Assembly: GCA_031177555.1 (NCBI GenBank) | Contig: JAPSGM010000129.1 | Location: 1 to 5,793, forward strand | Source: Chloroflexota bacterium | GTDB taxonomy: Bacteria > Chloroflexota > Limnocylindria > QHBO01 | DNA length: 5,793 bases | Reading direction: 5' to 3' | In this document: piece by piece, positions 5,334 through 5,793 of the stretch | How the letters are laid out: each line of letters opens with the position of its first letter | Position numbering within the stretch: position 1 is the stretch's first letter | The notes under the pieces: model-generated | Told to the model about the DNA's origin: nothing | Database searches by the model: none | What the model saw: only the letters and a program-made list of their open reading frames with translations | Made by a program: the position numbers and the translations under genes

Positions 5334-5368
5334 GGGGCTCGCCATCGGCGGGCCTGAGCCGATGCCCC
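5334..5368 (+). other. Bulged hairpin in the leader of the oxidase-like gene
   Basis: GGGG (5334-5337) pairs with CCCC (5365-5368) and CATCGGC (5343-5349) pairs with GCCGATG (5358-5364), with a 5-nt one-sided bulge (CTCGC) and an 8-nt loop (GGGCCTGA). It begins almost at the predicted transcription start. It may stabilise or regulate the mRNA; it matches no leader class I know. Confidence 0.4.
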
Positions 5369-5372
5369 ACAA

Positions 5373-5388
5373 CGTACGACACCGTACG
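5373..5388 (+). promoter_or_regulatory. Paired CGTACG palindromes just before the ribosome binding site
   Basis: CGTACG occurs at 5373-5378 and 5383-5388 with ACAC between. Because each copy is its own reverse complement, the pair can form a 6-bp RNA hairpin with a 4-nt loop, or act as a repeated DNA site for a regulator. It ends 1 nt before the SD begins, so it could affect translation of the oxidase-like gene. Confidence 0.4.
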
Positions 5389-5389
5389 C

Positions 5390-5396
5390 AGGAGGA
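5390..5396 (+). promoter_or_regulatory. Shine-Dalgarno sequence (AGGAGGA) of the oxidase-like gene
   Basis: AGGAGGA is a strong SD but ends 13 nt before the ATG at 5410, longer than the usual 5-9 nt. No closer ATG, GTG or TTG exists in frame (CTG at 5398 would be too near), so 5410 is kept as the start. Confidence 0.6.
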
Positions 5397-5409
5397 TCTG
5401 CGCGCGCCG

Positions 5410-5793
5410 ATGGCCGTCAACCCGAAGAAGCTTCGTCCGTACGACGAGCCACCGAAGGTCCGTCGACCGCTCATCCCCGATACACCCGACAGTGCAGCGA
5501 CCATCTTCATGGTGGTGTCGCTGCTGTGGCTGGCCCTGGCGACCGGCATCGGCCTCCTGTGGGTGGGAACGCTGCTCTTCCCCGACCAGGTCAGGCTCGT
5601 TTTCGAGCTGCAGCTGCCCCTGATCGGCGCGCTGCCCATCGACGTCAGCCGGCAGACGGTGGAGTCGGGCTTCGTCAACGCCCTGGTCTACGGCTGGCTC
5701 AGCAACGCGGCCTTCGCCGCCGTCCTGTTCGTCACGCCGCGCCTGGTTGGCGCGCGCCTGGTCAACGAGATGATGGGGTTCGGGGCCGCCGGC
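5410..5793 (+). CDS. Haem-copper oxidase subunit I-like protein (cbb3/CcoN-like), N-terminal 128 residues
   Basis: The frame runs open to the end of the window. After a soluble, Pro- and Lys/Arg-rich N-terminus (1-29) come a first membrane helix (about 30-56, FMVVSLLWLALATGIGLLWV) and a second (about 87-113). The second, ESGFVNALVYGWLSNAAFAA then VLFVTPRLVGARL, strongly resembles helix II of CcoN and NorB-type subunits, where the usual form is RP-L-H-TNA-V-FGWL followed by a PRL end. In those proteins the helix II His binds the low-spin haem. Here the corresponding residue appears to be Phe88, and no His occurs anywhere in the 128 residues. The complete protein would be the catalytic, proton-pumping subunit of a terminal oxidase or a relative of it; the CuB and high-spin haem ligands lie beyond the window. 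It is divergent from tRNA-fMet and has a structured leader. The family call rests on helix II similarity only. Confidence 0.6.
   Translation, partial: MAVNPKKLRPYDEPPKVRRPLIPDTPDSAATIFMVVSLLWLALATGIGLLWVGTLLFPDQVRLVFELQLPLIGALPIDVSRQTVESGFVNALVYGWLSNAAFAAVLFVTPRLVGARLVNEMMGFGAAG

Larger units (their letters stand above)
5290..5368. repeat. Long-range 10-bp inverted repeat around the divergent promoters
   Basis: GGGGCATCGG (5290-5299) is perfectly complementary to CCGATGCCCC (5359-5368), 59 nt apart. The left arm lies between and partly over the -35 and -10 of the tRNA promoter; the right arm lies in the predicted leader of the oxidase-like gene. A related, interrupted copy (GGGGC-TCGC-CATCGGC, 5334-5349) lies between them. 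Confidence 0.5.

Noticed and set aside
5325..5357. Short ATG-initiated ORF at the start of the oxidase leader
   Set aside because: Its ATG overlaps the TACAAT box, so it would not be in the transcript from that promoter.

Overview
The window is very GC-rich, tightly packed bacterial chromosomal DNA. It holds a genomic-style mix of metabolic and housekeeping genes, an initiator tRNA with an encoded CCA end, and several TANNNT -10 boxes placed 5-7 nt before an ATG (leaderless starts). No phage, IS, CRISPR or plasmid signature was seen. The combination of high GC, frequent leaderless starts, an actinobacterial/chloroflexotal-type baeRF protein, a GerW-family protein and a cbb3-like oxidase suggests a Chloroflexota lineage (for example the Limnocylindria/Ellin6529 group) or, less likely, an actinobacterium. 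This is an inference from gene style, not a phylogenetic result.

Layout, left to right. (1) 1-177: C-terminal end of a membrane protein. (2) 178-387: gene-free, but it can fold into a multi-stem RNA-like architecture (184-341), followed by a TATTCT box. (3) 388-1296 (+): GH26-like glycoside hydrolase without a signal peptide. (4) 1312-2415 (-): baeRF/Vms1-type release-factor-like protein, convergent with gene 3 and divergent from gene 5. (5) 2472-3389 (+): monofunctional proline dehydrogenase, apparently leaderless. (6) 3496-4725 (+): saccharopine dehydrogenase-family oxidoreductase. (7) 4769-4792 (+): possible leaderless seven-codon ORF whose stop lies in the ribosome binding site of (8) 4797-5126 (+): a GerW/YtfJ-like Gly-rich protein with one membrane segment. 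(9) 5150-5179: strong hairpin shared as terminator by gene 8 and the convergent tRNA. (10) 5193-5267 (-): initiator tRNA-fMet with its own promoter. (11) 5410-5793 (+): start of a haem-copper oxidase subunit I-like (cbb3/CcoN-like) membrane protein, running off the end, preceded by a structured leader.

The genes do not form one operon: most have their own -10 box and are separated by hairpins. Proline dehydrogenase and the saccharopine dehydrogenase-like enzyme are plausibly both amino-acid catabolic. The initiator tRNA and the baeRF protein both belong to translation (initiation and probable ribosome rescue). The most interesting items are the possible structured RNA at 184-341, the leaderless mini-ORF before the GerW gene, the oxidase-like N-terminus lacking the expected helix II histidine, and the long-range inverted repeat around the tRNA/oxidase divergent promoters.
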